Below are positions 17,974 to 27,560 of a stretch of DNA of 64,000 bases, piece after piece; the first letter of the stretch is position 1, and the number at the start of each line of letters is the position of its first letter. A program made the position numbers and the translations under genes. This DNA comes from Brevundimonas variabilis (GTDB lineage Bacteria > Pseudomonadota > Alphaproteobacteria > Caulobacterales > Caulobacteraceae), in the NCBI RefSeq assembly GCF_014199945.1, contig NZ_JACHOR010000001.1, positions 62,001 through 126,000 of the forward strand, written 5' to 3'. Below the pieces are notes generated by a model that saw only the letters and a list, made by a program, of their open reading frames with translations, made no database searches and was not told the origin of the DNA.

Positions 17974-19752
17974 TTATCGCAGGGGCTGGTCGGCCAGGAC
18001 CGTCGCGCCCTGTCCGCGCATCCGCTCGGCCTGCACCTGGCGCATGACGGACTGGGCCTGCGGATCGCTCATGACGCCGCCGACCATGACCAGGGCCCGC
18101 GCGGCCTCGCTGGAAACCCCGAAGATATCCGACAGGGCCTCGAACGGGTTCTGCGGCGCAGGATAGCGCTTGAAGCGCACGCTGGTATCGGCAGGGATCT
18201 CGGCGAGGGCCTTGGCCTTGTTCACGGCCTCGTTCAGCCCGCCCAGCTGGTCGACCAGCCCCAGTCCCCTTGCCTGGGCCCCGGTCCAGACACGCCCACG
18301 CGCGATCTCGCGGACCCGCTCGACCGGCAGCTTGCGGCCCCGGGCGACACGGGTGACGAACTCCTCGTAGGTCTGGTCCATCGATGCCGCAAAGGTCGCC
18401 CGCTGTTCCGGCGTAAAGGGCTCGACGGGCGAATAGGCATTGGCGAACTCCCCGCCCACCGAGATCTCGCGCATGTCGACCCCGAACCTGCCCAGCGCAT
18501 CCGACAGGACGAATTTCCCGCCGAACACGCCGATCGAACCGGTGATGGTCGACGGCTGGGCCACGATCCAGTCCGCTTCCGAACTGATCCAGTAACCGCC
18601 CGAGGCTGCATAATCGCCCATCGACACCACGACCGGCTTGCCCGCAGCCTTGGCTGCCCGCACGGCCGCCAGGATCTGCTCCGAAGCTGTCGGGGACCCG
18701 CCCGGCGAGGAGACGCGGAACACGATGGCCTTAACGCCATCGTCCTCGATGGCATCATAAAGGGCTTCGGCCGTCGCATCGGACGCGATGGCAGCCCCTG
18801 AACCGAAGCCCGTGTCCCCGGCTCCGGTCAGGATAGCGCCCTCCCCGCCGACGATGGCGATGGCGCCGCTGCCGGAGCCGTTCCGCTCTCCCTTGGTCGA
18901 GGCATAGTCGCTGAACGACACGATCTCGGCGTTGTCGCCTGCCAGTCGCTTCGCCTCGGCTTCGGCCTGTTCGACCTCGCCGATCTTGTCGATCAGCTTC
19001 AGCGAGAGGGCCTGCTGGGCCGAATAGGGCCCCGCCTCCAGCGTCGTCTTCAGCACTGCGGGCTGGATCCGTCGATCGCGTGCGATGTTTCCGACGGCAC
19101 TGTCGTGCACCGAAAGCATCCACGCCGTCGCCGCCTCACGGTGGGCGGCCGTATAGTCGCTCTGGGTGTACTGGTTGACGGCGTTCTTGAACTCGTAGCG
19201 CTGCTCGAACTCGGGATCGACGCCGAAGCGTTCGAAGGCGCGGCCCAGGAACAGCGTCTCGCTGGACAGGCCCGTCGCCTCGAACCGTGCCGTCCCCTGC
19301 ATCCAGAGTTCGCTGGCCGCCCCGCCGACCATATAGGTCGAGATGACCGCACCGACCGGGTTCAGGCCCTGGGAATGCGCGATCACACGCTTGTTGAAAG
19401 TCTTGAATCTCTGGACCGCCTGGCGGATCTCGTCGGCTGCGGCGGGTGTCATGCCGCCCTCCGGCAGGCGCAGCAGCAGCACCTTGACCGCATCGTCCTC
19501 CTGCGCCTGAGCCAGGGTGTCGACGATCTGGATGGTGGACAGGCCCGAGCCGCCGAACGACGCGAACGGATTGCTCGGCGTCTGGTCGGTGAGGCCCGCG
19601 CGCAGGTCCAGTTCCAGCACCGTATTGGACGGTGTCACCGGCTTGGACCCGACGGATGCCGCGACGATCATGATCAGCACAAAGGGGATCACGACGAAGA
19701 ACAGCATCAGGCCGGCAAAGACCCCGGCCACGGTGATGAAGAACTGTTTCAT
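17974..19752 (-). CDS. sppA: Signal peptide peptidase SppA, 67K type
   Basis: SppA is a membrane-anchored serine protease that degrades leftover signal peptides. The 592-residue protein has one N-terminal membrane helix (about 6-32) and tandem S49 peptidase domains. The Ser/Lys dyad is visible: K189 in YEFKNAVNQYTQ (first domain) and S384 in YAASGGYWIS (second domain), matching K209 and S409 of the E. coli enzyme. The linker near residue 300 is Gly/Ser-rich. It stands alone on the minus strand, with 102 bases to the next gene downstream and the panD promoter region upstream. Confidence 0.94.
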   Translation of the reverse strand: MKQFFITVAGVFAGLMLFFVVIPFVLIMIVAASVGSKPVTPSNTVLELDLRAGLTDQTPSNPFASFGGSGLSTIQIVDTLAQAQEDDAVKVLLLRLPEGGMTPAAADEIRQAVQRFKTFNKRVIAHSQGLNPVGAVISTYMVGGAASELWMQGTARFEATGLSSETLFLGRAFERFGVDPEFEQRYEFKNAVNQYTQSDYTAAHREAATAWMLSVHDSAVGNIARDRRIQPAVLKTTLEAGPYSAQQALSLKLIDKIGEVEQAEAEAKRLAGDNAEIVSFSDYASTKGERNGSGSGAIAIVGGEGAILTGAGDTGFGSGAAIASDATAEALYDAIEDDGVKAIVFRVSSPGGSPTASEQILAAVRAAKAAGKPVVVSMGDYAASGGYWISSEADWIVAQPSTITGSIGVFGGKFVLSDALGRFGVDMREISVGGEFANAYSPVEPFTPEQRATFAASMDQTYEEFVTRVARGRKLPVERVREIARGRVWTGAQARGLGLVDQLGGLNEAVNKAKALAEIPADTSVRFKRYPAPQNPFEALSDIFGVSSEAARALVMVGGVMSDPQAQSVMRQVQAERMRGQGATVLADQPLR

Positions 19753-19936
19753 GATCCCGCCCTACAAGGCGCGGCAAGCCTCGGTCAAATGAAGGCCCTG
19801 TAAGGGACGTTCGGCCGCAACCTCGTCCGAGCTTTCGCAGCTGCAGCAATACGATTGAAGGCTGCGACAGAAATCCCTATATCAGCGCCCTGCGAGCGGG
19901 GGCCGATTGCCCCGCGTGTGTTTAAGGACCGGGCTC

Positions 19937-20293
19937 ATGCTGGTCACCCTGATGAAGGCCAAGCTTCACCGCGCCACGGTGACCCAGGCCGATCTGGACT
20001 ATGAAGGCTCGATCGCGATTGACGGTGATCTGCTGGATGCAGCCGGAATTTTTCCGCACGAACAGGTGGATGTGCTGAACATTACCAACGGCGCTCGCTT
20101 CACGACCTACGCCATCGAGGCTCCGCGCGGCTCGAAGGTCATTGGCGTGAACGGCGCTGCCGCTCGGCTGGTGCAGAAGAATGACAAGGTCATCGTCGTG
20201 ACCTACGGCCAGCTCCCGCAGGAGGAAGCCCGGCAGTGGTCGCCTACCGTCGTGCTGCTGGACGAGGGCAACGCGGTCAAGAAGGCCGCCTAG
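19937..20293 (+). CDS. panD: Aspartate 1-decarboxylase proenzyme
   Basis: PanD makes beta-alanine from aspartate for pantothenate and coenzyme A. The 118-residue proenzyme self-cleaves between G24 and S25 (YEGS) to form the pyruvoyl cofactor; K9 and H11 in the KLHRATVT stretch, along with the NGARF and NGAAAR blocks, match the family. The start at 19937 aligns with E. coli PanD residue 1 and has AAGGA at 19924-19928, eight bases upstream; an in-frame ATG at 19907 is less likely. ppdK follows on the same strand after 142 bases. Confidence 0.95.
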   Translation: MLVTLMKAKLHRATVTQADLDYEGSIAIDGDLLDAAGIFPHEQVDVLNITNGARFTTYAIEAPRGSKVIGVNGAAARLVQKNDKVIVVTYGQLPQEEARQWSPTVVLLDEGNAVKKAA

Positions 20294-20435
20294 GCCCGTT
20301 ATCACGTTCGACCATCACGCCTTGTAACAACCGCACTCGCCTTTCTCGGCGACGCGCGTTAGTCAGTACGCAATCGCGAGCGGGACCACCCGCCGCACTG
20401 CCTTCAAGACCAACTGGCTTTCTCAGGACGAATAC

Positions 20436-23126
20436 ATGACGCAGTGGGTGTACGGCTTCGGCGGAGGGTCCGCCGACGGCGACGCGTCGATGAAGAATCT
20501 TCTCGGGGGCAAGGGCGCGAACCTTGCCGAGATGTCGTCTCTGGGTCTCCCGGTGCCGCCCGGCTTCACCGTCACGACAGATGCCTGCGTCCACTACTAT
20601 TCGAACGGCCAGCAATACCCCGACGGTCTGCGCGATCAGGTCGCCGCCGGTCTGGCCCGGGTCGAGGGCGTGGTCGGCAAGACGTTCGGTGATCCCTCCA
20701 ACCCCCTGCTGGTCAGCGTCCGCTCCGGGGCTCGCGCCTCCATGCCGGGCATGATGGACACGGTGCTGAACCTCGGCCTCAACGATCAGACGGTCGAGGG
20801 CCTGGCAACACTGTCGGGGGACCGTCGCTTTGCCTTCGACAGCTACCGCCGCTTCATCACCATGTATTCCAGCGTCGTCCTGGGCCTGTCCCACGACGAT
20901 TTCGAGGAGGTCCTGGACGATCACAAGGATCGTCTGGGCGTCACCGTCGACACCGACCTGGCCGCCGCGGACTGGGAAAAGGTCGTCGTCGAATACAAGG
21001 CCGTGGTCGAGCGCGAGCTGGGCACGCCCTTCCCCCAGGACCCTCACGAACAGCTGTGGGGCGCCATGTCGGCGGTCTTTGCCAGCTGGATGAACGACCG
21101 GGCCAAATTCTATCGCCGCATGCACGACATCCCCGAAAGCTGGGGCACGGCGGTCAATGTCCAGTCGATGGTCTTCGGCAACATGGGCGAGACCTCGGCC
21201 ACGGGCGTGGCCTTCACCCGCAACCCCTCGACCGGCGAAGCCCGCCTGTATGGCGAGTTCCTGATCAATGCCCAGGGCGAGGACGTCGTCGCCGGCATCC
21301 GCACGCCGCAGTCCCTGACCCGCGCCGGGCGCGAGGAGATGGGCGAAACCGCGCCGTCGATGGAAGAGGCGATGCCGGTGGTGTTCGCCCAGTTCGTCGA
21401 CGTGGTCGGCAAGCTCGAGACCCACTATTGCGACATGCAGGACATCGAGTTCACGGTCGAACAGGACCGGCTCTGGATGCTGCAGACCCGCAACGGCAAG
21501 CGCACCGCCAAGTCCGCGTTGAAGATCGCCGTCGATCTCGCCGCCGAAGGCGTGATCTCCCAGGAAGAAGCCATCAGCCGCGTGGAGCCCTCTGCGCTGG
21601 ACCAGCTGCTGCATCCCACCCTCGACCCGTCGGCGACGCGGAGTGTCGTCGCTGCCGGCCTGCCCGCCTCGCCCGGTGCCGCTACCGGCAAGATCTGTTT
21701 CGACGCCGATGAGGCCGAGCGCCTGAATCAGCTGGGTGATGCGGTCATCCTGGTGCGCGAGGAGACCTCGCCCGAGGATATCCACGGCATGCATGCAGCA
21801 CGCGGCATCGTCACCGCGCGCGGCGGCATGACCAGCCACGCCGCCGTCGTGGCGCGTGGCATGGGCCGCCCCTGCGTGTCCGGAGCCGGCGAGATCCATA
21901 TCTCCGAAAAAGCCCAGACCTTCACCGCCCGCGGCCGGACCTTCAAAGCCGGGGAAATCATCACCATCGACGGGTCGAAGGGCGAGGTTCTGGACGGAGC
22001 CGTGGCCATGATCGAGCCCGAGCTGACTGGCGACTTCCAGACCCTGATGGCATGGGCCGATGCCGTGCGCCGGCTCAAGGTCCGCGCCAATGCCGAGACC
22101 CCGCTGGACGCCCGCACCGCCCGCGGGTTCGGGGCCGAAGGCATCGGCCTGTGCCGCACCGAACACATGTTCTTCGACGAGGCCCGCATCGCCGCCGTGC
22201 GCGAGATGATCCTGGCCGACGACGAGGCCGGTCGCCGCGCGGCGCTGGCCAAGATCGCCCCGTTCCAGAAGTCGGACTTCGTCGAACTGTTCACCATCAT
22301 GGCCGGCCTGCCGGTGACGGTGCGCCTGCTCGACCCGCCGCTGCACGAGTTCATCCCGCACGACGAGGCCGACATCGACGCCCTGGCCGCGACCTCGGGT
22401 CTGGATGCCGAAAAGCTGAAGCGTCGGGCCAAGGAACTGCACGAGACCAACCCGATGCTCGGACACCGCGGCTGCCGCCTTGGCGTCGCCTATCCCGAGA
22501 TCTACGAGATGCAGGTCCGTGCCATCATCGAGGCCGCCCTGCAGGTCAAGAAGACTGCCGCTGAGGCCCCCATCCCCGAGATCATGCACCCGCTGGTCGC
22601 CATGGGTCTGGAGATGAAATATCTCCGCGAACTCACCGATCGGACGGCCGAGGCCGTCTTCGCAGAAGCCGGCGACCGGGTCGACTATCTGGTCGGCACC
22701 ATGATCGAACTGCCCCGCGCCGCCCTGCGCGCCGGGGACTTGGCCGAGCATGCCGAGTTCTTCAGCTTCGGCACCAACGACCTGACCCAGACCACCTTCG
22801 GCATCTCGCGCGATGACTCCGGTCGCTTCCTCCAGGCCTATATGGACAAGGGCATCTTCGAGACGGACCCCTTCGTCCGCCTCGATCAGGAAGGCGTGGG
22901 CGACCTGATCCGCATCGCCGCCGAACGGGGCGGCGCCGTGCGTCCCGAGATGAAGATGGGCATTTGCGGCGAGCATGGGGGCGACCCTGCGTCGATCGCC
23001 TTCTGCGAAACCGTCGGCCTGGACTACGTCAGCTGCTCGCCCTACCGCGTTCCCATCGCACGCCTGGCCGCAGCCCAGGCGGCTCTGGTCTCGCGTGGCG
23101 GCGCGGCCCGCGAGAAGGATCGCTAA
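20436..23126 (+). CDS. ppdK: Pyruvate, phosphate dikinase
   Basis: PPDK interconverts pyruvate, ATP and phosphate with phosphoenolpyruvate, AMP and pyrophosphate, linking glycolysis and gluconeogenesis. The 896-residue protein has the N-terminal ATP-grasp domain beginning VYGFGGGSADGD, the swivelling phosphohistidine domain with H468 in GGMTSHAAVVARGMG, and the C-terminal PEP/pyruvate barrel with the catalytic C844 in MGICGEHGGDP. These are the family's known reactive residues. Its length matches bacterial PPDK. It is probably transcribed alone or with panD. Confidence 0.96.
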   Translation: MTQWVYGFGGGSADGDASMKNLLGGKGANLAEMSSLGLPVPPGFTVTTDACVHYYSNGQQYPDGLRDQVAAGLARVEGVVGKTFGDPSNPLLVSVRSGARASMPGMMDTVLNLGLNDQTVEGLATLSGDRRFAFDSYRRFITMYSSVVLGLSHDDFEEVLDDHKDRLGVTVDTDLAAADWEKVVVEYKAVVERELGTPFPQDPHEQLWGAMSAVFASWMNDRAKFYRRMHDIPESWGTAVNVQSMVFGNMGETSATGVAFTRNPSTGEARLYGEFLINAQGEDVVAGIRTPQSLTRAGREEMGETAPSMEEAMPVVFAQFVDVVGKLETHYCDMQDIEFTVEQDRLWMLQTRNGKRTAKSALKIAVDLAAEGVISQEEAISRVEPSALDQLLHPTLDPSATRSVVAAGLPASPGAATGKICFDADEAERLNQLGDAVILVREETSPEDIHGMHAARGIVTARGGMTSHAAVVARGMGRPCVSGAGEIHISEKAQTFTARGRTFKAGEIITIDGSKGEVLDGAVAMIEPELTGDFQTLMAWADAVRRLKVRANAETPLDARTARGFGAEGIGLCRTEHMFFDEARIAAVREMILADDEAGRRAALAKIAPFQKSDFVELFTIMAGLPVTVRLLDPPLHEFIPHDEADIDALAATSGLDAEKLKRRAKELHETNPMLGHRGCRLGVAYPEIYEMQVRAIIEAALQVKKTAAEAPIPEIMHPLVAMGLEMKYLRELTDRTAEAVFAEAGDRVDYLVGTMIELPRAALRAGDLAEHAEFFSFGTNDLTQTTFGISRDDSGRFLQAYMDKGIFETDPFVRLDQEGVGDLIRIAAERGGAVRPEMKMGICGEHGGDPASIAFCETVGLDYVSCSPYRVPIARLAAAQAALVSRGGAAREKDR

Positions 23127-23253
23127 ACTGTCATAAAGTCGCCCGACTTGGGCTAACGCCGTCTGTGCCTGTAAGTGCACAGTTGCGGCCATGTATTCGC
23201 ATGGCCTTGGAACGGCCTCATGGCCTGCCCATTTGAACGCTGCTGGATGGGGC

Positions 23254-23274
23254 CGGTGACTGATCCAGTCACCG
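23254..23274 (+). promoter_or_regulatory. 5' leader hairpin upstream of an outer-membrane protein gene
   Basis: CGGTGACT and AGTCACCG form a perfect eight-base stem around a GATCC loop. The hairpin ends only five bases before the AGGAG ribosome-binding site (23280-23284) of the beta-barrel gene at 23296. Such a position could stabilise the mRNA or affect ribosome loading; no known riboswitch is recognised. Confidence 0.4.
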
Positions 23275-23295
23275 CATCTAGGAGTATAAGAAACA

Positions 23296-23826
23296 ATGCG
23301 TAATATTCTTTTGACGACCGCTGCTCTTGCTTTGCTGGCAGCGCCCGCGATGGCGCAATCGGTGCAGTCACCGACCTACTACGGCACGCTGGGCTACAGC
23401 CAGCTGGACGCCTCCGACGGCGACCTCGGCGCCATCACGGGCCGGGCCGGTGCCAGGCTGCATCCCAATTTTGGTGCCGAGGGTGAAGTCTCGGTCGGCG
23501 TGCGCGACGACGAATTCGACTTCGGCGGCGTGCCGGTGAAGATCGAGCACGAGTATGACGTCGCGGCCTATGCCGTCGGCTATCTTCCGGTGACGGAGCA
23601 GTTCGAACTGTTCGGCCGCGTCGGCTATGGCACGACCCAGATCAAGGCCTCGGCCGCAGGCGTATCCGACACCGAAGATGGCGAAAGCGTCAACTACGGC
23701 GCGGGTGCCAACTACTTCTTCGACGCACAGAACGGCGTGCGCGGGGACTGGACGCGTCGCGACTTCACCGATGACAACGGTGGCGAAGTGGACGTCTATT
23801 CGGTGAACTACGTCCGTCGCTTCTAG
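23296..23826 (+). CDS. Outer-membrane beta-barrel protein
   Basis: The 176-residue product starts with a Sec signal peptide ending APAMAQ (residue 21) and continues with alternating hydrophobic strands ending in an aromatic C-terminus (YVRRF), the usual beta-barrel assembly signal. The length suits an eight-stranded OmpX/OmpA-like barrel of the porin family type. AGGAG precedes the start by eleven bases. A strong rho-independent terminator lies about 55 bases after the stop, so the gene is probably a single transcript. The function within the outer membrane is unknown. Confidence 0.8.
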   Translation: MRNILLTTAALALLAAPAMAQSVQSPTYYGTLGYSQLDASDGDLGAITGRAGARLHPNFGAEGEVSVGVRDDEFDFGGVPVKIEHEYDVAAYAVGYLPVTEQFELFGRVGYGTTQIKASAAGVSDTEDGESVNYGAGANYFFDAQNGVRGDWTRRDFTDDNGGEVDVYSVNYVRRF

Positions 23827-23879
23827 GACGTCTGACCTGGAGGCGGGGCCGCTCGGCGGTCCCGCCTACCGGATACGAA

Positions 23880-23912
23880 AACGGCGCGCTCCGCGAGGAG
23901 CGCGCCGTTTTT
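23880..23912 (+). terminator. Rho-independent terminator
   Basis: A perfect 12-base stem (AACGGCGCGCTC / GAGCGCGCCGTT) with a six-base loop is followed by a T run. An A run on the left side means it could also stop the minus-strand gene that ends at 23934, so it may be bidirectional between the two convergent genes. Confidence 0.92.
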
Positions 23913-23933
23913 CCGTTCCGGATCGGATGGGGA

Positions 23934-24209
23934 TCAGGCCGCGCCGGGAGCCAGCGCCCAGCGCATCGAACCTTCGCCGAATGGCCGGAAAAAGAGGTCG
24001 CGATAGCGTTCGAACACCTCGACGATCCGCGCCGCCAGATCGCCGGCAACGCTTTCACCCCGTTGGCGCTTCAGTGCCGCCACGCAATCGACGACGACAG
24101 CCTGATGCGCCGAACCGCCCATGCTCTTCAGCACGGCCGCCACGTCCTGCGCCAACTGTTCCAGAGGATCGTTTTTACGAACCGACCAGGGATTACGGGT
24201 CTGAGCCAT
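23934..24209 (-). CDS. Hypothetical protein, 91 residues
   Basis: The small soluble protein has no signal peptide or membrane segment and appears largely helical (NDPLEQLAQDVAAVLKSMGG near residue 12; a second helix near ARIVEVFERYRDLFFRPF). The start at 24209 (MAQTRNPW) is preferred to the ATG at 24266 because the upstream residues look non-coding; no strong ribosome-binding site decides it. It shares a terminator hairpin with the convergent barrel gene. No family is recognised. Confidence 0.5.
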   Translation of the reverse strand: MAQTRNPWSVRKNDPLEQLAQDVAAVLKSMGGSAHQAVVVDCVAALKRQRGESVAGDLAARIVEVFERYRDLFFRPFGEGSMRWALAPGAA

Positions 24210-24375
24210 GCCATCGCTCACTGTTCTTGACGGCCAAAGCCTCGCAAAACTGAGGCCTTGGCGCAACCCTCGAAGTGAAATCAGTGTTCGAGACTAAATC
24301 GTGGAACCAAACACAGTGTTAACAAAACAACGCGATGTCGGAGGCGTCATGGCATCGCTTCCTCACATCGGGCCG

Positions 24376-25497
24376 TCAGGCACGCTTCCTCACGAAGACC
24401 GTTCCGGCAGAATAGCCTGCACCAAAGCTGCAGATCAGCCCTGTATCCCCTGCACCCAGGCCCTGCTGGTGCAGATGAAAGGCAATGATCGATCCGGCCG
24501 ATGAAGTGTTGGCATAGTCGTCCAGAATGATGACATTCTCTTCCGGCGACGGGTCGCGGCCCAGAACCTTGCGGCCGATCATGGCATTCATGTTGATATT
24601 GGCCTGGTGGAGCCAAAGCCGCTTGAGGCCGGTCGCTTCCAGCCCAAGGTCACCGGCATGATCGACAATCATGTCCGACACCATCGGCACCACGTCCTTG
24701 AACACCTTGCGGCCCTGCTGGACGAACAGCTTGTCAGCCGCCCCGATCCCGTCGGGCGCCGCATTGTTCAGGAAGCCGAAATTGTTGCGGATATTGTTCG
24801 AGAACACCGTCTTCAGCCGCGTCCCGAGCACATCCCAGCCCCCCGGCCCGGCGGTGTCCGAGGACTCGACGATTACGGCCGTGGCGACATCGCCAAAGAT
24901 GAAATGGCTGTCGCGGTCCTTGAAGTTCAGGTGCGCCGAGCAGACCTCGGGGTTGACCATCAGCACGGCCTTGACCGAGCCACCGGTGACGAAGTCCGCC
25001 GCCGTCTTGATCCCGAAGGTTGCCGACGAACAGGCGACGTTCATGTCGAACGCAAAGCCCTCGATCCCAAGCGCCTGCTGCACCTCGATGGCCAGCGCCG
25101 GATAGGGCCGCGGCATGTTCGAAGCGGCACACAGGACCGCGCCGATCTCCGAGACGTCCTTGCCCCAGGCGGCGATGGCCTGACGGGCGGCGGCCACCGC
25201 CATCTCGGCCATGGTCGACAGGTCGTCGTTGCTGCGCTCGGGGATGTTCGGGGCCATCCGGGCGGGGTCGAGGATCCCGGCCTTGTCCAGGACGAACCGG
25301 CTCTTGATGCCCGAGGCCTTCTCGATGAACTCGACCGACGACGGCGTCAGGGCGGCGACATCGCCCTCGGCGATCTGCCCCGCGTGATCGGCGTTCCACT
25401 GCTCGGCCCAGGCATTGTAGGCCTCCACCAGCTCGGCGTTGGAGATCGACTGATCGGGAGTGAACAGTCCGGTGGCAGCAATGACGGCGTGGGGCAC
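24376..25497 (-). CDS. Beta-ketoacyl-ACP synthase III-type (FabH-like) thiolase-fold enzyme
   Basis: The 373-residue protein has the KAS III triad: C156 (MNVACSSAT), H297 (LWLHQANINMN) and N330 (DDYANTSSAGS). Such enzymes condense an acyl-CoA or acyl-ACP with malonyl-ACP, or make related C-C bonds. It is longer than FabH (about 320 residues), with extra sequence around residues 25-95, so a specialised acyl substrate is likely. A GTG start at 25497 is preferred because the frame's first ATG (25581) lies inside kpsC and the family begins at PHAVIAATG. It lies 29 bases downstream of kpsC, and the pairing suggests a role in a lipid or capsule anchor, but this is inference. Confidence 0.8.
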   Translation of the reverse strand: MPHAVIAATGLFTPDQSISNAELVEAYNAWAEQWNADHAGQIAEGDVAALTPSSVEFIEKASGIKSRFVLDKAGILDPARMAPNIPERSNDDLSTMAEMAVAAARQAIAAWGKDVSEIGAVLCAASNMPRPYPALAIEVQQALGIEGFAFDMNVACSSATFGIKTAADFVTGGSVKAVLMVNPEVCSAHLNFKDRDSHFIFGDVATAVIVESSDTAGPGGWDVLGTRLKTVFSNNIRNNFGFLNNAAPDGIGAADKLFVQQGRKVFKDVVPMVSDMIVDHAGDLGLEATGLKRLWLHQANINMNAMIGRKVLGRDPSPEENVIILDDYANTSSAGSIIAFHLHQQGLGAGDTGLICSFGAGYSAGTVFVRKRA

Positions 25498-25526
25498 GAA
25501 GAGGTCCGTTTCGACTGGGGACGAAC

Positions 25527-27560
25527 CTAATAGGCCGGTGGAGGCGTCCGGTCGAGACTGGCCATCATGCCTCGCCACCATCTGTTGATCCGGCCGCGCG
25601 GCGCGGCGGGCAAGGGCGTGTCCCGCGCCGCGATCAGCGCCTCGACCAGGTCCTCGGCCTCGCAGGGCCAGCCGTTCGGCATGACATAGATCGGATAGTC
25701 AATCAGCGCCCCGTGGACCACGGCATCCAGGCTGGCGGGACGCGTGCGCCGCTCGAACGGGCCGGTCCGGTCGTCGGTCAGCCCCCATCCGGCATAGAAG
25801 GGCCGGCCATAGGTCGTGACCGCCTTGCCCCGCATCAGGGCCTCGAACCCCGACAGCGACGTCAGGGTCGCCAGCCGGTCGCAGGCATTCAGGCAGTCGA
25901 TGATGTCCAGGTCGTCGGCGACCGCATCGACCGCCTGCATTGCCCCCGCATCCAGCCGTCCCGGCCGGTTGCCGGCCATCACGTCCGGATGGTTGCGATA
26001 GATCAGGAAGGCGTCCGGAAAGTCCCGCCGCGCCGCCTCGACCAGCCCCGAGTTGGTGCGGATGTCGGTGCAGCCCAGGGCGATCGACTTGTCGTTCTCG
26101 ACCTGTCCGACGACCAGCAGTCGCTCGCGATCGGTCGGCCAGCCTGCGGGGGGCTGGCCTTTCAGATTATATTTCGACAGCCCGGCCTCGACTATCCGCG
26201 ACCGCAGCCGCCCGGCCCGCGCCAGCGCCTCGGGGGCCAGCTTGGACGTCCCGATCAGGGTCTCCAGCCGGCTCGGCCGGGTCGCGTCATAATAGACCCC
26301 CTGATCATCCAGCGCGACCGACAGGGCCCCGAAGAAGTCCGAGCCGAGCCCCCGCGACCGGATAAAGCCGTCCTCCATCCGCACGGTGGGGCCATGGAAA
26401 TCCGCCGCCGCCACCCGGATCGGCTCGCTCTCCTTGCCGGCCCACCAGATCAGTCGCCCGCCCTTTTCGGCGGCTGCACGGGCGGCGTTCCTGGCAAACC
26501 AGAAATACCGCACCTCGCCTTTCGGGCTGTTCAGCAATCGCCGGATCGGGGGCCGCTTGGCGGGTGCAAATCCGGCCGCCCCCCAGAAGCCGCCCAGCCG
26601 CTCCGACCGGTCGCGCAGATGCACCAGCCGCTCCAGCGCCGCCTCGGCGTCGCAGGCCTGGCCCGTCACCGGATCGACATAGCGGCTGTAGGCGATCAGG
26701 GCGGCACCAGCGACCTGTTCGATCGACCGCGCCTGCCCCCGGCGCTCGACCGCCACCGCATCGGTGGTCAGCCCCCAGCCGGCATAGAAGGGGGCTCCGA
26801 AACACCGCACCGGCAGCCCGCGCAACAGGGCTTCGAACCCAAGGGCACTGGTCACCACATAGACCGCATCGACCACCGCCAGCAGATCGGCAGGCCGCAC
26901 ATCGGTGTCGATCAGGGTCACGCCCGCCAGGTCGGTGATACAGCCCTGCTTTCGCCCCGCGGCCACCGCCGGATGGCGCTTGACGATCAGTTGCGCCTCC
27001 GGCTCGTCCCGCCGCGCCGCCGCGATCATGGCGTCGAAGCTCTGTTCTATCGCCAGCCCATGCCGGATCGAGGCATCGCCGTGGGTCTGGTCCACGATCA
27101 GCACCCGCCGCCCGGGCTTCAGCACCGACGCATCCAGCGGCCCGCCCATATTCGTCTTGGACAGCCCCGTCGCCACGATCCGGTCGATCAGACGCCGCGC
27201 CTGCCCGGTCATCGCCGCATCGCACCAGTCCGGCGCCGTCGCGATCCACTGCTCCAGCCGCGAGGGCCGGGTCGCGTCGTAATAGATGCCCAGGTCGTCG
27301 ACCACGACGCTCAGCGAAGTCGCCCCCGCCTCCCCCAGACCCACCGACCTCAGGAAGCCGTCCTCGAGCGCGATATACGGTTTGCCGTGACGGGCCGCCC
27401 ACCGCCGCCCTGTCGCCGCCGTGGGCTTGAGCCCCCAGCCGATCACGGCCTCGACCTCTGATCCCGGCAGCGCGCGCAGATCATGTTCGGGAAGAAAGGC
27501 CGCCAGATGGGGCACCTTCAGGACCCCCGGCGCACAGACCCACGACACCGTCCGGGTCAC
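25527..27560 (-). CDS. kpsC: Capsule polysaccharide beta-Kdo transferase, KpsC family
   Basis: KpsC-type proteins build the short beta-Kdo linker between lyso-phosphatidylglycerol and group 2-type capsules in the cytoplasm. The 677-residue protein has the characteristic two homologous transferase modules: the YYDATRPSRLE block occurs at about residues 93-103 and 423-433, and FYAGWGL at 258-264 and 588-594. It has no membrane segment. No other kps export gene (kpsS, kpsD, kpsE, kpsM, kpsT) is in the window. The start overlaps the stop of the CitE-like gene upstream by four bases, and a KAS III gene follows. Confidence 0.88.
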   Translation of the reverse strand: MTRTVSWVCAPGVLKVPHLAAFLPEHDLRALPGSEVEAVIGWGLKPTAATGRRWAARHGKPYIALEDGFLRSVGLGEAGATSLSVVVDDLGIYYDATRPSRLEQWIATAPDWCDAAMTGQARRLIDRIVATGLSKTNMGGPLDASVLKPGRRVLIVDQTHGDASIRHGLAIEQSFDAMIAAARRDEPEAQLIVKRHPAVAAGRKQGCITDLAGVTLIDTDVRPADLLAVVDAVYVVTSALGFEALLRGLPVRCFGAPFYAGWGLTTDAVAVERRGQARSIEQVAGAALIAYSRYVDPVTGQACDAEAALERLVHLRDRSERLGGFWGAAGFAPAKRPPIRRLLNSPKGEVRYFWFARNAARAAAEKGGRLIWWAGKESEPIRVAAADFHGPTVRMEDGFIRSRGLGSDFFGALSVALDDQGVYYDATRPSRLETLIGTSKLAPEALARAGRLRSRIVEAGLSKYNLKGQPPAGWPTDRERLLVVGQVENDKSIALGCTDIRTNSGLVEAARRDFPDAFLIYRNHPDVMAGNRPGRLDAGAMQAVDAVADDLDIIDCLNACDRLATLTSLSGFEALMRGKAVTTYGRPFYAGWGLTDDRTGPFERRTRPASLDAVVHGALIDYPIYVMPNGWPCEAEDLVEALIAARDTPLPAAPRGRINRWWRGMMASLDRTPPPAY

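Noticed and set aside
20277..23192. A very long open frame antisense to ppdK
   Set aside because: High GC with strongly biased third positions keeps antisense frames open; the translation shows no domain, and ppdK on the other strand is unmistakable. The same applies to long antisense frames over murF-mraY (9647-12340), rpoD (52159-54348), the symporter and DUF6065 genes (56713-59016) and carB (61669-63861).
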